This document shows, piece by piece, positions 1-9,287 of a stretch of DNA of 64,000 bases. The notes below the pieces were generated by a model. That model saw only the letters and a list, made by a program, of their open reading frames with translations, did no database searches and was not told the DNA's origin. Position 1 is the first letter of the stretch. The number at the start of each line of letters is the position of its first letter. The DNA is from Bacillus sp. SM2101. GTDB taxonomy: Bacteria > Bacillota > Bacilli > Bacillales > SM2101. The position numbers were made by a program, and so were the translations under genes. The stretch spans positions 168,874-232,873 of the forward strand of contig NZ_JAEUFG010000009.1 of assembly GCF_018588585.1 (NCBI RefSeq), written 5' to 3'.

Positions 1-293
1 ATTTACTGTTTTTAATATTGCTTTCAGCCTGTAACAATAATGAAGAATATTTAGCCGAATCAGACTTTATTGGGGAAATAATAAAACTTAATAATCAATC
101 AATAGAAATGGAAGTTAAACAAGGTGTTTTTTTTGAAAAAGGAAACACCGGAAATATTATTCTAAGCTATGGAAAGTCGGTTGATAAAAGCAGCTTGGAA
201 AAAGATAAGAAGTTTAAAGTATGAATAGATGGTGAAGTTTTAGATAGTAGCCCAATGCAAGCAACCATTGGAAAGATTGAAGTTTTGGATTAA
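1..293 (+). pseudogene. Broken lipoprotein gene, DUF3221-like, cut by window edge
   Basis: The reading frame is open from the window edge and begins with the hydrophobic end of a signal peptide and a lipobox (LLSAC, the Cys at codon of bases 30-32), so the protein would be a lipid-anchored extracellular protein. An in-frame TGA at 222-224 interrupts it; the same frame then continues to TAA at 291-293 and still reads as sensible protein (IDGEVLDSSPMQATIGKIEV). Related short Bacillus lipoproteins (DUF3221 type, from memory) have Trp at this place in a KVW-IDG-like motif, so a TGG to TGA change is the simplest reading. No Cys partner or hairpin suggests selenocysteine here. The true start lies upstream of the window. 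Confidence 0.55.
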
Positions 294-802
294 CGCATTT
301 TGGTCTATTTAGGCAATGAATATTACGTTAGTTTAGGTGTTACATCTAACGGGTAATTTTGGGATTAGTATTGGCAAACTTCCTATGGAAGCGGTAGATG
401 GGAAAATAAGTCGTCTCAAACAAAGGAAAAAAATAATATTTTTGTACCAACGATGATTAATAAGAATAATTAGCTGTATTTACTCAGTGCTAATAGCATT
501 AAATTCACGAAAAAACTGCAATTTTAACATGGGAACTTCTACATAAAAGGAGTTTCTTTTTTTGTTTTAGGTTTTTTTCTTAGTAAGATATAAGGAGGTA
601 CATCTAGCGTTCGTAGCATCTTTGGATACTTTAAATAGATGCTTGTTGTGAAAACGACTTCTTTATTTTCTAGGTTGGACTATAGCAAAGAATGTTATGA
701 AAGCGTTTTTAAAAACAGAATTTCCAAAAAATGTTGACATTAAACCCACTTTAAGGTTTAGGATATATATGTAGATATTCATATTAAGGAGCGTGATTGG
801 TT
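294..802. other. Gene-less stretch with a degenerate repeat trace
   Basis: No supportable gene. Around 569-623 it contains a degenerate piece of the interspersed repeat found elsewhere in the window (TACATCTAGCGTTCGTAGC resembles the core of better copies). The rest, 294-480, may be decayed coding sequence but has no long open frame. Confidence 0.4.
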
Positions 803-1618
803 ATGTTTCGTTGGGATGGAGGCTTCATCATGGTTTCGTGGGAGCGATTTGACGAAGGGGTAATTTGGTACACAACACATATGGGATGGGAGTGTTTAGA
901 TCAGGTTCAGACGCCATTGGGGAAAAAAGCTTTTTTGAAAATGCCTAGACAAGGAGTAGTTACGGTAAAATCATTTGATTCCGATATAGACCATTTCATA
1001 AATGAAACTGCGGAAGAAGGTAATGTTAGGTTGTGTTTTGAGATTGGCAGTATCGAAAATACACTTAACTATTTTGAACAGCATGGCATTACATACTCAA
1101 AACAGGTCACATTAGTAAATGGTTTGAAAACGTTTGATTTTTATGGGTTTGAAAATGCTCGATTTACAGTTTTTGAAAATCCTACAGAGAAGGATCATTA
1201 CCCTGATGCTAGACTATTAGGATTTGGTGAGATAAATGCAAGAATCGGTGTCACCGACATAAGCAAAGCTGTTGATTGGTATACAACTCATCTAGGTTTT
1301 TTGAAGGTCATTGAACACACAGAGAAAGGATATGCTCATCTTCAAACGGAAGATGCCTATGACTTCAATGTTCATCAACAAACATTGATGGATAATATTT
1401 TTCTAGAAAAAATTAATGAACCAGTTAGAGGGAATCCAGCAGTACGTACATATTTTGATATTAGACCAGATAAATTTTATGAAACATATAATAGACTCAA
1501 AGATCAGCATATGGAATTATCAGAAATTGCTGGGAATCCATTGGAAGGGTGGGGAGGATTCCACTTTTTTGACCCTGATGGAAATCGAATTAACGTTTGG
1601 TCGTATCGCATGATGTAA
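803..1618 (+). CDS. Two-domain VOC (glyoxalase/bleomycin resistance fold) protein
   Basis: The protein of about 271 residues has two vicinal-oxygen-chelate modules. The second, from about residue 148, shows the typical opening (NARIGVTDISKAVDWYTTHLGF) and the typical ending HFFDPDGNRINVWSY; the first opens with FDEGVIWYTTHMGWE. VOC proteins include lyases, dioxygenases and resistance proteins that bind a divalent metal between paired modules; the substrate cannot be told here. AAGGAG at 786-791 supports the ATG at 803; a TTG at 797 in the same frame and an internal ATG at 830 with its own GGAGG are alternatives. It stands alone, with more than 250 bases to either neighbour. Confidence 0.75.
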   Translation: MFRWDGGFIMVSWERFDEGVIWYTTHMGWECLDQVQTPLGKKAFLKMPRQGVVTVKSFDSDIDHFINETAEEGNVRLCFEIGSIENTLNYFEQHGITYSKQVTLVNGLKTFDFYGFENARFTVFENPTEKDHYPDARLLGFGEINARIGVTDISKAVDWYTTHLGFLKVIEHTEKGYAHLQTEDAYDFNVHQQTLMDNIFLEKINEPVRGNPAVRTYFDIRPDKFYETYNRLKDQHMELSEIAGNPLEGWGGFHFFDPDGNRINVWSYRMM

Positions 1619-1908
1619 ACAGCGAAAAAGTAATAAAGTTACGAATCAGATTTTATAAATTTTGTATTACCGTTCTTAACATTTAATGTGTTCACTGTCA
1701 TCATTCCTTCTTATTAAATAATGACAGACGTTTGTTGCGTAAGTTCACACCTCTGCAGATGAGCTTTGGATAGGGTTGTCACTTCATTTGCCGATGTTCA
1801 ATTTCCTAAGATTATTATATGAAGCAATTGAGCATAAAAGGAAAATGTTGAACATATTCAAAATAACAGCTAGAATAAAAACGTTAATGGAAAATTGAGG
1901 TGATTAAC

Positions 1909-2553
1909 ATGGAAAGAAACATAGTTTCTATAAGTATTGGGCAACCCAAAAGTTATGTTTGGAATGGAAAAACCGAAGATTCAGGCATAGGGAAACAAAT
2001 CATTGAGGAAGCGTTTTTAACAACAGAGGGGTTTGTAGGTGATGGAGTAGCTAATCAAAAGTATCATGGTGGTCCAGATAGGGCGGTTTGTGTTTATCCA
2101 TACGAGCATTACTTACAGTTTGAAAAAGAGTTTAATAAATCTATTGAACCACCAGCATTTGGTGAAAATATAACAGTGAGGAATATGCTTGAGAAAGATA
2201 TTTTTATAGGAGATATATTTGCTCTTGGAGATGCAATTGTTCAAGTTTCACAGGGCAGAATTCCTTGTAATACGATTTCGAAGTTCAACGAAATTGATTC
2301 TCTACTATCTAGATTCGTAGAAACAGGGTATACTGGTTATTTCTTTAAGGTCATTAAAGAAGGTGCTGTGAACTGTAACTCAGAGATCAAATTGATCGAG
2401 CGTGCACAAAATAACGTGTCCATCTGGTCTGCTAACCAAGTTTTATTTCATGATAAGAAGAATAAAGAAGCTATAGAGGAAATTTTAAAATGTACAGACT
2501 TAGCAAATGCATGGAAAGGCAAGGCTGGAAAATTATTAAAAAATCTCACTTAA
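1909..2553 (+). CDS. MOSC domain protein, YiiM/YflK type
   Basis: About 214 residues. The N-terminal half carries the MOSC signature region seen in YiiM-like proteins (TTEGFVGDGVANQKYHGGP and AFGENITV), and the Cys of the GRIPCNT segment corresponds to the conserved cysteine proposed to hold sulfur or molybdenum cofactor in MOSC proteins. YiiM-type proteins detoxify N-hydroxylated compounds; that role is known of the family, not shown here. The ATG at 1909 follows GAGGTG; an in-frame GTG at 1900 overlaps that ribosome binding site and is less likely. Monocistronic, followed by a terminator shared with the convergent chemoreceptor gene. Confidence 0.8.
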   Translation: MERNIVSISIGQPKSYVWNGKTEDSGIGKQIIEEAFLTTEGFVGDGVANQKYHGGPDRAVCVYPYEHYLQFEKEFNKSIEPPAFGENITVRNMLEKDIFIGDIFALGDAIVQVSQGRIPCNTISKFNEIDSLLSRFVETGYTGYFFKVIKEGAVNCNSEIKLIERAQNNVSIWSANQVLFHDKKNKEAIEEILKCTDLANAWKGKAGKLLKNLT

Positions 2554-2752
2554 CCATATAATACATACCTAGGTTTACTCATAGAAATCACTTTTTAACT
2601 ATGAATTAAACGTTTTTTTAGGAATACCAGTAATGAAAGATAGCTTGTTAGTGATTAATCTGTATTATCACATGCATAAGGAAAAGAGAATGGTTTCGAC
2701 ATATGAATATAAGAAGCCAGCACGATAATAGAGTGTGGAAAAGAGAATACAT

Positions 2753-2795
2753 AAAAAGCGTGCTTTGATCAATCTTTTATCAAACACGCTTTTTA
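2753..2795. terminator. Bidirectional terminator between MOSC gene and chemoreceptor
   Basis: AAAAAGCGTG...CACGCTTTTT hairpin whose arms continue with CTTTGAT / ATCAAA; one bulged base. Runs of A on the left and T on the right fit termination of both convergent genes. Confidence 0.8.
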
Positions 2796-2887
2796 TATTT
2801 GTAACTTATTGAGTTTTATAAAAAGTGATAAGTAAACTTAATGTCATTCCTACAGTTCCATCGAAGAATCGTTAACTATAGTGAATT

Positions 2888-4576
2888 TTACTTAGTTATT
2901 TTAAACTTCAATATTTGATTATGCAATTTATCGGCTAAGGCAGATAAGGATTCTGCGGAACTTGTGATTTCTTCTGTAGTAGCTAACTGTTCTTCAGAAG
3001 CTGCAGAACTTTCTTGGTTTGCTAAAACAGATGAATGTGCCATTTCTTCTACAGATTTTGAGCTTGAAACTAATTGCTCATTTGCTTCAGCCATCGTTTG
3101 GATAGAACGCATAACCTCGTCTACTTTCGTAGCAACGTCAGATATTAATTGAGATATATTGCCGAATACGTCATTTACTTCTTCTGTTAACGTAATGCCT
3201 TCATTTACCTTGTCTGAACCTTCACTCATATGTTTTACAGAGCTTCTTGTTTCATTTTGTATCTCATGTAATACAGAAGCAATTTGTGATGCGGATTGCT
3301 TTGTTTCTTCTGCTAGTTTCCTTACTTCATCTGCAACAACAGCAAAGCTTTTACCATTTTCTCCGGCTCTAGCCGCTTCGATGGCAGCGTTTAAGGCAAG
3401 CAAGTTAGTCTGTTCTGATATATCGGTAATAATATTAATAATATTACTAATCTTATTGGATTTTTGGTCAAGCTGATATATTTGACTTGTGCTGTCAGTT
3501 ACTATATTAGTGATCATATTCATTTGTTCAACCACTTTTGTAACAATAATAGAGCCATTTTCAGAAGCCGCCGTTGCTTTTTTAGAGATTTCTACCATGT
3601 CACTACTGTTAAGTGCTATTTCTAATGTATTGTCAGATACCTTCTTAATCGTTGAAGAAATATTATTAATACCTTGTAGTTGTTTCTCAACACGTTCAGC
3701 CGAATGTTGAGCCAGTGTTGCCATTTGTTCAGTAGCTAATGAACTTTGCTCTGTGCTTGCACTTAGTTCTTCAGCTGCTGCTGCTAGTTGATCTCCTGCT
3801 TCAGCTGCATTATTAACTAACACTTTTAAATTATCTTGCATTGTGTTGATATCATTTCCTAACAAAAATAATTCATCTTTAGTCTTAATTTTGATGGGTT
3901 CACCCGTTAATTCTCCATCAGCAATTTGACTTACACGCATACTTATCGTTTTTAAAGGATTAGTAATTTTCCTTCCTGCGACTAGTGCGATAACAAAGGA
4001 AGTGATTATTGCTATGACTAGACCAATCAATAATAACGTTTTTGTAGATTGGTAAATTTTATTGTTTTGTGATGATAGTTCATTAGCAAGATCTATATTA
4101 ACCTTCATGAGTTTTCCGACTTTGTCCTCAACTTTGTCGAATTGATCACCACTTAATGCAATTCCTTCACGAGCCTTTTCATATTGACCTTGCATAATAA
4201 ACTCAGTATTTTCAGAGACTCGTTCTTTAAATAGTTCCCAATCATCTTCTAATTGTTGAAAAATTTCTTTTTCTCCAGCAGTCATTGAATTTTCCTTATA
4301 GTATAGTAACATTTGATCAACGGTATCCATACTAATTTTCGCCTTTGCTGTCATTGAACTATCTTCATTGACTAAAGCTTGGAGCATTTCAATTCGCGTG
4401 TTACTAGCATACTGTGCAATTCTACCAATTGAAGAGGTAGGTACTAGTCTTTCATCTACTATATGTTTGCCGTTTTCGTTAATATTAGAAATATTAACAA
4501 CGGCGTAACTCCCCAGTATAATGAGGATTATTATTAAAGATGAATATGAAAGTAACAGTTTTGTTTTAATTTTCAT
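2888..4576 (-). CDS. Methyl-accepting chemotaxis protein
   Basis: The 562-residue protein has an N-terminal membrane segment (about residues 7-25), an extracytoplasmic four-helix-bundle type sensor, a second membrane segment (about 185-205), a HAMP linker, and the long coiled-coil signalling domain. The hairpin tip [19 protein letters not shown], the most conserved part of MCPs and the contact for CheA/CheW, is intact, followed by [13 protein letters not shown]. The start at 4576 (MKIKTKLLL) follows AAAGGGAGACACGG; an in-frame upstream ATG at 4612 lacks a ribosome binding site. The ligand is unknown. It is transcribed alone, toward the terminator at 2753-2795. Confidence 0.93.
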   Translation of the reverse strand: MKIKTKLLLSYSSLIIILIILGSYAVVNISNINENGKHIVDERLVPTSSIGRIAQYASNTRIEMLQALVNEDSSMTAKAKISMDTVDQMLLYYKENSMTAGEKEIFQQLEDDWELFKERVSENTEFIMQGQYEKAREGIALSGDQFDKVEDKVGKLMKVNIDLANELSSQNNKIYQSTKTLLLIGLVIAIITSFVIALVAGRKITNPLKTISMRVSQIADGELTGEPIKIKTKDELFLLGNDINTMQDNLKVLVNNAAEAGDQLAAAAEELSASTEQSSLATEQMATLAQHSAERVEKQLQGINNISSTIKKVSDNTLEIALNSSDMVEISKKATAASENGSIIVTKVVEQMNMITNIVTDSTSQIYQLDQKSNKISNIINIITDISEQTNLLALNAAIEAARAGENGKSFAVVADEVRKLAEETKQSASQIASVLHEIQNETRSSVKHMSEGSDKVNEGITLTEEVNDVFGNISQLISDVATKVDEVMRSIQTMAEANEQLVSSSKSVEEMAHSSVLANQESSAASEEQLATTEEITSSAESLSALADKLHNQILKFKITK

Positions 4577-4984
4577 CCGTGTCTCCCTTTCTAAAAGTGG
4601 TAACGTTAACATTAGTACATTAGTTAATTGCTAAATACATAGTCGAGTTAACAAAGCAACCTGTATTTTCTGCAAGCATTTCCATATTAATGCATGTATA
4701 GCTGTAAATCAAGATCATTTTTGTGAATTCTTATAGTATTTTTAATAAAGTAGGTGAGTTGGTATTTATTGTCCAATACAAATCCTTTTTAAACAAACTT
4801 CGTGAATAGAACCTAAAAAAGATTGATCGCTATGCCGATCAATCTTTTTTACTATATAAATATACTATGTGTGTAGAAAAAGTAATATTTATTATAAGTA
4901 GGGAGAATAAACACTATTGTCATCATTTTAAAAAAAACATAATGTAAGGGAAAATACAGTCATTGCAGTTATTGTCAATTTATA
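4577..4984. other. Intergenic region, no gene seen
   Basis: Holds the chemoreceptor's upstream region and the terminator at 4815-4850. No coding potential was recognised. Confidence 0.5.
4815..4850. terminator. Strong terminator hairpin after MATE gene
   Basis: Perfect 15-base arms (AAAAAAGATTGATCG and its complement) around a six-base loop, with A and T runs at the two ends, so it can work in both directions. It lies downstream of the minus-strand MATE gene. Confidence 0.85.
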
Positions 4985-6361
4985 CTAGGCGGAGGCATTT
5001 GCATTGCTATTTTGTGTTTGTTTCTTCCAAGTAATTATACGATCCTTCCATGCATAGGCAAAAGTTATCATAAATGCAAACAAATCAGCTAGCGGAAAAG
5101 CAAGCCATACGCCTGTTAATCCATACAGACGAGGTAATAATAAAACGAGAGGGATTAAAAATAATACTTGGCGAGCCATTGATAATATGAATGCTGGTTT
5201 AGCTTTGCCAAGTGCTTGATAAACACCTCCAATTACCATTTGGAAACCAACTGTGATCATGAGTGCAAATATAATTCTGAGCGCATTTTCTCCCATCGTA
5301 ATTGCCTGAACATCAGATGTGAAAATTGAAATTAATGGTTTAGCAAATGCTAGGACAATTACGAATACTGCAGTTGAAATAATTGTTGTTACTTTAATGG
5401 ATAACATTACTGTATCGTTCACACGTTCAGGCTGTTTCGCCCCATGGTTAAAGCCAACAATAGGTTGCAAGCCTTGAATAACTCCGAACATCGGCATGAC
5501 AGAAAGCGCCATTACCTTATGAATCATTCCGAATACTGCTACCCCAAGCTCACCACCGTAAATAATTAACATCCTATTTACTGCAACAAACATAATACTA
5601 CCTGCGATTTGTCTAATGAAAGCAGAAGAGCCGATAGTTAAAATGGATCTAATATATGATAGTTTTAGTTTGAGATGTTTAAATGAAATGCTCAAGCTAC
5701 TTTTCTTACTTATAAAGAAATAATTAAATATATAAAGCGCTGCAACAACTTGTGAAATAATAGTAGCGATGGCAGCACCTTTGACACCCATATTTAATGT
5801 GAAAATAAATATAGGATCAAGGATAATATTGATAATCGATGAAACAATCATTGTTATCATGGCTGTTTTTGCGTTACCTTCTGCGCGTACAATATTGTTC
5901 GAAGACATAGCAAATGCAAAAAAGATCATTCCTAATAAAATAATGCTTAAATAATCCATTGCATAAGGAAGGATGGAATCCGTTGCACCGAAAAGTCGTA
6001 GTAACGGTTCTAGAAATAAAAGTCCAAGAGTAATTGCTATTAAGTTTAAGCCGAGTAATAAAGCAAGAAAATTACCAAAAACATGATTAGCTTCTTCTTG
6101 CTTTTTTTGCCCAAGTTTAATTGATATGACTGCCGAACCACCTATACCAATGGCAGCAGCTATTGAAGACAATATCAATTGCAAAGGAAAGGCTATTGAT
6201 ACGCCAGCAACTCCAAGTGTCCCTACACCTTTAGCTATAAAAATTGTATCAACAACGTTATAAAGCGACATAACTAACATGCCGATCATTGCAGGAATCG
6301 ATAACTTAGACAATAGTTTGGGTATTGGTTCGGTACCTAAGATTTCACTTCTATTATTCAT
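4985..6361 (-). CDS. MATE family multidrug efflux transporter
   Basis: The 458-residue protein has about twelve membrane segments and the typical N-terminal stretch of MATE exporters (YNVVDTIFIAKGVGTLGVAG), as well as the second-half counterpart (FGVIQGLQPIVGFNHGA). MATE proteins export cationic drugs in exchange for sodium or protons. The length fits the MepA/DinF-like branch. It follows the marR gene on the same strand with a 183-base gap that contains a perfect palindrome, so it is probably the target of that regulator. The drug range cannot be told from sequence. Confidence 0.92.
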   Translation of the reverse strand: MNNRSEILGTEPIPKLLSKLSIPAMIGMLVMSLYNVVDTIFIAKGVGTLGVAGVSIAFPLQLILSSIAAAIGIGGSAVISIKLGQKKQEEANHVFGNFLALLLGLNLIAITLGLLFLEPLLRLFGATDSILPYAMDYLSIILLGMIFFAFAMSSNNIVRAEGNAKTAMITMIVSSIINIILDPIFIFTLNMGVKGAAIATIISQVVAALYIFNYFFISKKSSLSISFKHLKLKLSYIRSILTIGSSAFIRQIAGSIMFVAVNRMLIIYGGELGVAVFGMIHKVMALSVMPMFGVIQGLQPIVGFNHGAKQPERVNDTVMLSIKVTTIISTAVFVIVLAFAKPLISIFTSDVQAITMGENALRIIFALMITVGFQMVIGGVYQALGKAKPAFILSMARQVLFLIPLVLLLPRLYGLTGVWLAFPLADLFAFMITFAYAWKDRIITWKKQTQNSNANASA

Positions 6362-6449
6362 GCATATTCCCCCATTTGTAATTTATTAGCTTCCTAACTA
6401 TTTTTAAATATTTTTTTCCAACCATCATCCTTAAAGTGGCAATAATATA

Positions 6450-6480
6450 ATTAACATTAACCAATGTGGTTAATGTTAAT
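6450..6480. promoter_or_regulatory. Perfect palindrome in marR-MATE gap, candidate MarR operator
   Basis: Arms ATTAACATTAACCA and TGGTTAATGTTAAT are perfect complements with an ATG spacer. It lies about 90 bases upstream of the MATE start and 65 bases after the marR stop. MarR-type repressors usually bind palindromes of this size and commonly control a neighbouring exporter. It has no T run on either side, which speaks against a plain terminator. Confidence 0.55.
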
Positions 6481-6544
6481 GAACTAGTCAGATATGGATA
6501 TTTGGTAGATGATATCTAAGAGGGGAGTCAAGATTATACTCTCT

Positions 6545-6982
6545 TTATTCATTTGCTTCCTTGCAAGTATTTCTTTTCAACTTCTTTAACCAAGATACCA
6601 TAAGGGCCTTTTCCTCTGGTGAAAATCCACTTGTAAGCTCATTTTCTAATTCGACAATAATATTCCATAACTGTTCAATCTTTTCAGACCCCTGGTTAGT
6701 TAAATAGAGTCTTTTTAAACGTCCGTCTTTACTGTCACATTTTCTTGTCACAAGTTTTTTATTCTCAAGTTGTTCAATTAACCCTGTCAATGAGGAAGGT
6801 TTAATTTGCAAAGCATCAAGTAGCTCTGACTGTGATAAGCCTTCCTTTTCTTTTAGATGATAAAGGACGCGGTATTGTGCGATCGTTACTCCGTGCTGCT
6901 CTAATTTGTTATTCTGTATATTTGTAAGTGTTCTAGCAACTACTTTTAAGTTGAAACCAACATGGTTGAGATAATCATCCAT
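6545..6982 (-). CDS. MarR family transcriptional regulator
   Basis: A 145-residue winged-helix protein. The recognition region (LSQSELLDALQIKPSSLTGLIEQLENKKLVTRK) and the wing with a DGR motif (DSKDGRLKRLYLT) are typical of MarR proteins, which act as dimers and release DNA on binding small phenolic or drug-like ligands. AGGAGG stands eight bases before the ATG. It is directly upstream of the MATE exporter on the same strand, which suggests control of that pump and probably of itself. Confidence 0.92.
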   Translation of the reverse strand: MDDYLNHVGFNLKVVARTLTNIQNNKLEQHGVTIAQYRVLYHLKEKEGLSQSELLDALQIKPSSLTGLIEQLENKKLVTRKCDSKDGRLKRLYLTNQGSEKIEQLWNIIVELENELTSGFSPEEKALMVSWLKKLKRNTCKEANE

Positions 6983-7315
6983 TTAGTTAGCCTCCTAATT
7001 ATTATAATATAAAATATACACCTAATTTTGTCGCAATGCAACAGGAATGCTTAGGAAAATATTAGTATGATACTTTAAAATTATTTAGGGTACGTAAAAA
7101 TCATTATAAATCGTATAATAGATGTTATAATAAAGTGCAAAAAATAGAAGGTGGATTAATATTTATTAATACATAAATGAAAAGCTCTTTTTGAACGGCA
7201 CGGTGGATTTACATGCAGCTGAGAGCATGCACTTTTAGACTAGGTATCGATTTTAATAGAAAAAATGTATGAATGGGAATAGTGCTTCATAAAGCTTGGG
7301 GAGGAGATGGAATTG

Positions 7316-7474
7316 ATGAAAACAAATATTATTCAGCAAAATCATAATATCACTTATATAGGGTTTTTCCTTCTTTCTATCATATCATTGATATCTTTGC
7401 GTAAATTTAGAAAAATCGAGAGCAAAAGACTTGAAATGAAAGAAAAAATAGCTGAATTTCATGGGAGAATTTAA
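7316..7474 (+). CDS. Small single-span membrane protein, unrecognised
   Basis: A 52-residue frame with a good ribosome binding site (GGGGAGGAG) nine bases before the ATG. It has one hydrophobic segment (YIGFFLLSIISLISL, about residues 14-28) followed by a highly charged, probably helical tail (KFRKIESKRLEMKEKIAEF). Such short membrane proteins are common in Bacillus but I do not recognise this one. An in-frame ATG at 7307 is too near the ribosome binding site. Neighbours give no hint of a role. Confidence 0.5.
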   Translation: MKTNIIQQNHNITYIGFFLLSIISLISLRKFRKIESKRLEMKEKIAEFHGRI

Positions 7475-7593
7475 GTTAATTGTAAAGAGTGTTGGAGATT
7501 GCTACCTATGAAGGTGGTGGTTTTTCTACCAGGAGATTAGTGGCTTAAGTCAATTTGTGACAGTCCTTGGACGATTTCATGTTTCAATCAATC

Positions 7594-7636
7594 CCGTGCC
7601 ATCATTGTCATATTAGGTCACCTGATGATGGCACGG
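7594..7636. repeat. Isolated perfect hairpin
   Basis: CCGTGCCATCAT and ATGATGGCACGG, perfect 12-base arms around a 19-base loop, much richer in G and C than the surroundings. There is no T run. It stands downstream of both the 52-residue protein gene and the minus-strand ydjO-like gene, so it could be a stabilising 3' hairpin or a remnant of a mobile element. Confidence 0.5.
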
Positions 7637-7720
7637 ATCGTAATTGTGGCTACAAACTATGCTTATAGAAATGGTTTGTTAATGGTTAATATGGTTCGTT
7701 GATAGATAATATTATTGAGG

Positions 7721-7921
7721 TTATGAAATAATGGAGTTATTAGGAACGATTTCCAACTCTTTAAATGCCATCTCCATCTCACTATTACAAGCGGGGCAAG
7801 TAGTTTGGTCTTTACTTCTAAAATTATCTCGTACCCAACAATTACACAACTCAGATGAGCATACCCATATTTTTGTTTCTTCTGTTTCAATTTCTTTGAT
7901 AACCTTTTTGCCAAATACCAT
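7721..7921 (-). CDS. ydjO: YdjO-like small zinc-ribbon protein (cold-inducible family)
   Basis: A 66-residue protein with four cysteines arranged as two CxxxxC / CxxC knuckles (WVCSSELCNCW and TTCPACNSEM), which fits a zinc ribbon. The order TKIWVCSSELCNCWVRDNF followed by CPxCxSxM matches, from memory, the B. subtilis YdjO family, described as cold inducible and of unknown function. AGGAGG precedes the ATG by eight bases. Monocistronic. Confidence 0.75.
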   Translation of the reverse strand: MVFGKKVIKEIETEETKIWVCSSELCNCWVRDNFRSKDQTTCPACNSEMEMAFKELEIVPNNSIIS

Positions 7922-8246
7922 CCAATCAACCTCCTAAGTGATGTAACAAGAGAAGCCATCCGATTTTGGATAGCTCCATTTGTTCAGGAAACGATTTACT
8001 TTCTAAAACAATTCGTCCAAAATTTAATATATGCAATTTTTAATAAAACATTCATGAAAAATAACAAGTAATCTTGAAGTAATCGAGATTATCGTTAATA
8101 CTTGTACATTACTTTAATTTTTATTATTTTGCAAATTTTACAATGCTTTTGAAATTATTTATAATTAATATTTAATGTCAGTCAGAGTATATAGTGCATT
8201 TCCAATAGAAATAAACTAAAGTCGGACAAAAAGGAGAGCATTGTTA
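7922..8246. other. Intergenic region, no gene seen
   Basis: Divergent gap between ydjO-like gene and the EamA permease; it must hold both promoters. Very AT-rich; no structure I could assign. Confidence 0.4.
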
Positions 8247-9167
8247 GTGAAGACAAAGTTTTCGAGATCAAAGAAATCTGCAGCAATGGTTGGCATGATT
8301 GTAGCTATGAGTATTTTTGGATCTATTGGATTTGTAGCTGCAAAAACTGGACTTCATGCGTTTGAATTAGTTTTTGTGCGATGTGTTTTTGCTTCAATTT
8401 TTTTAGGCGTATTTTGGTTATTAACAGGAAAATTCGCTTCGGAAAAGTGGAACAAACATGAAGTAAAACAAATTATTTTTTGTGGTCTTATATTAGTGCT
8501 AAATTGGGTGTTTCTTTTTAAAGCATTCGAAATGATGCCTGTCACTGTTGCTGTATCAATTTATTATTTAGCCCCTGTGATTGTTTTACTGTTTGGTAGT
8601 CTTTTTTATAAAGAAAAGTTAACTGTTGTGACTGTATTAACGATAAGCGTCTGCTTTCTAGGAACAATGCTCGTTTCGGGTTTAGGAACTAATACACCAT
8701 TTGGCCAATTACTTTCATCTGGTCTCATTTGGGCATTTTTAGCAGCTGTGTTATATGCTTTTCTTACACTATTAAGCAAAAACATTCGCCAATTAAGTTC
8801 ATATGCAGTGACTGTCATTCAAACAACACTCGGCGCGATTTTGTTATTACCTCTTGTTAATTTTGAAGCGTTTATGGGGTTAGAAACAAGTAATTGGATT
8901 GCTGTAACACTCATTGGATCACTCCATACAGGTGTTGTCTATTTTTTGTTTTTTGGAAGTGTGAGACATCTATCAGCAGGTTTAATATCAGCGTTAGTTT
9001 TTTTAGATCCAATTGTAGCCATTTTACTCGATACAATGATTACAGGTTTTCGACCTAGCTTTCTACAAATGATTGGAATTGTGCTTACATTTATCGGCAT
9101 GGCGATTACTTTAATGTTGTCACAAAATAAACGATCTGCAAAGGTGGATGAGTCTGCAGCATCATAA
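8247..9167 (+). CDS. DMT superfamily permease, EamA type
   Basis: About 306 residues with ten predicted membrane segments in two EamA repeats (the first begins FGSIGFVAAKTGLHAFELVFVRC, the second after WAFLAAVLYAFLTLLSKNIRQL). Members export amino acids or other metabolites; the substrate cannot be told. The GTG at 8247 has AAGGAG ten bases upstream; a TTG at 8241 is only four bases away from it and less likely. A terminator follows after about 50 bases. Confidence 0.88.
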   Translation: MKTKFSRSKKSAAMVGMIVAMSIFGSIGFVAAKTGLHAFELVFVRCVFASIFLGVFWLLTGKFASEKWNKHEVKQIIFCGLILVLNWVFLFKAFEMMPVTVAVSIYYLAPVIVLLFGSLFYKEKLTVVTVLTISVCFLGTMLVSGLGTNTPFGQLLSSGLIWAFLAAVLYAFLTLLSKNIRQLSSYAVTVIQTTLGAILLLPLVNFEAFMGLETSNWIAVTLIGSLHTGVVYFLFFGSVRHLSAGLISALVFLDPIVAILLDTMITGFRPSFLQMIGIVLTFIGMAITLMLSQNKRSAKVDESAAS

Positions 9168-9214
9168 CAAAATTCGTAGTTCAAACATTAAAAAGACAAA
9201 TAATAGCAACGAGG

Positions 9215-9257
9215 AAAACCACATGGGTTATATTGATGCCCATGTGGTTTTAAAAAA
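9215..9257 (+). terminator. Terminator of EamA permease gene
   Basis: AAAACCACATGGG...CCCATGTGGTTTT hairpin followed by A-rich sequence; with an A run before and T run inside it can also serve the convergent FAD oxidoreductase gene. Confidence 0.8.
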
Positions 9258-9287
9258 GTAGTTACTTGATATTATTAAACTACTGAA

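Noticed and set aside
222..224. TGA in the first lipoprotein frame as selenocysteine
   Set aside because: No redox motif near it, no SECIS-like stem seen, and family members appear to have Trp there.
7663..7959. Alternative frame over the ydjO-like gene
   Set aside because: The YdjO-like frame has the zinc-ribbon cysteines and a proper ribosome binding site; this one has neither.
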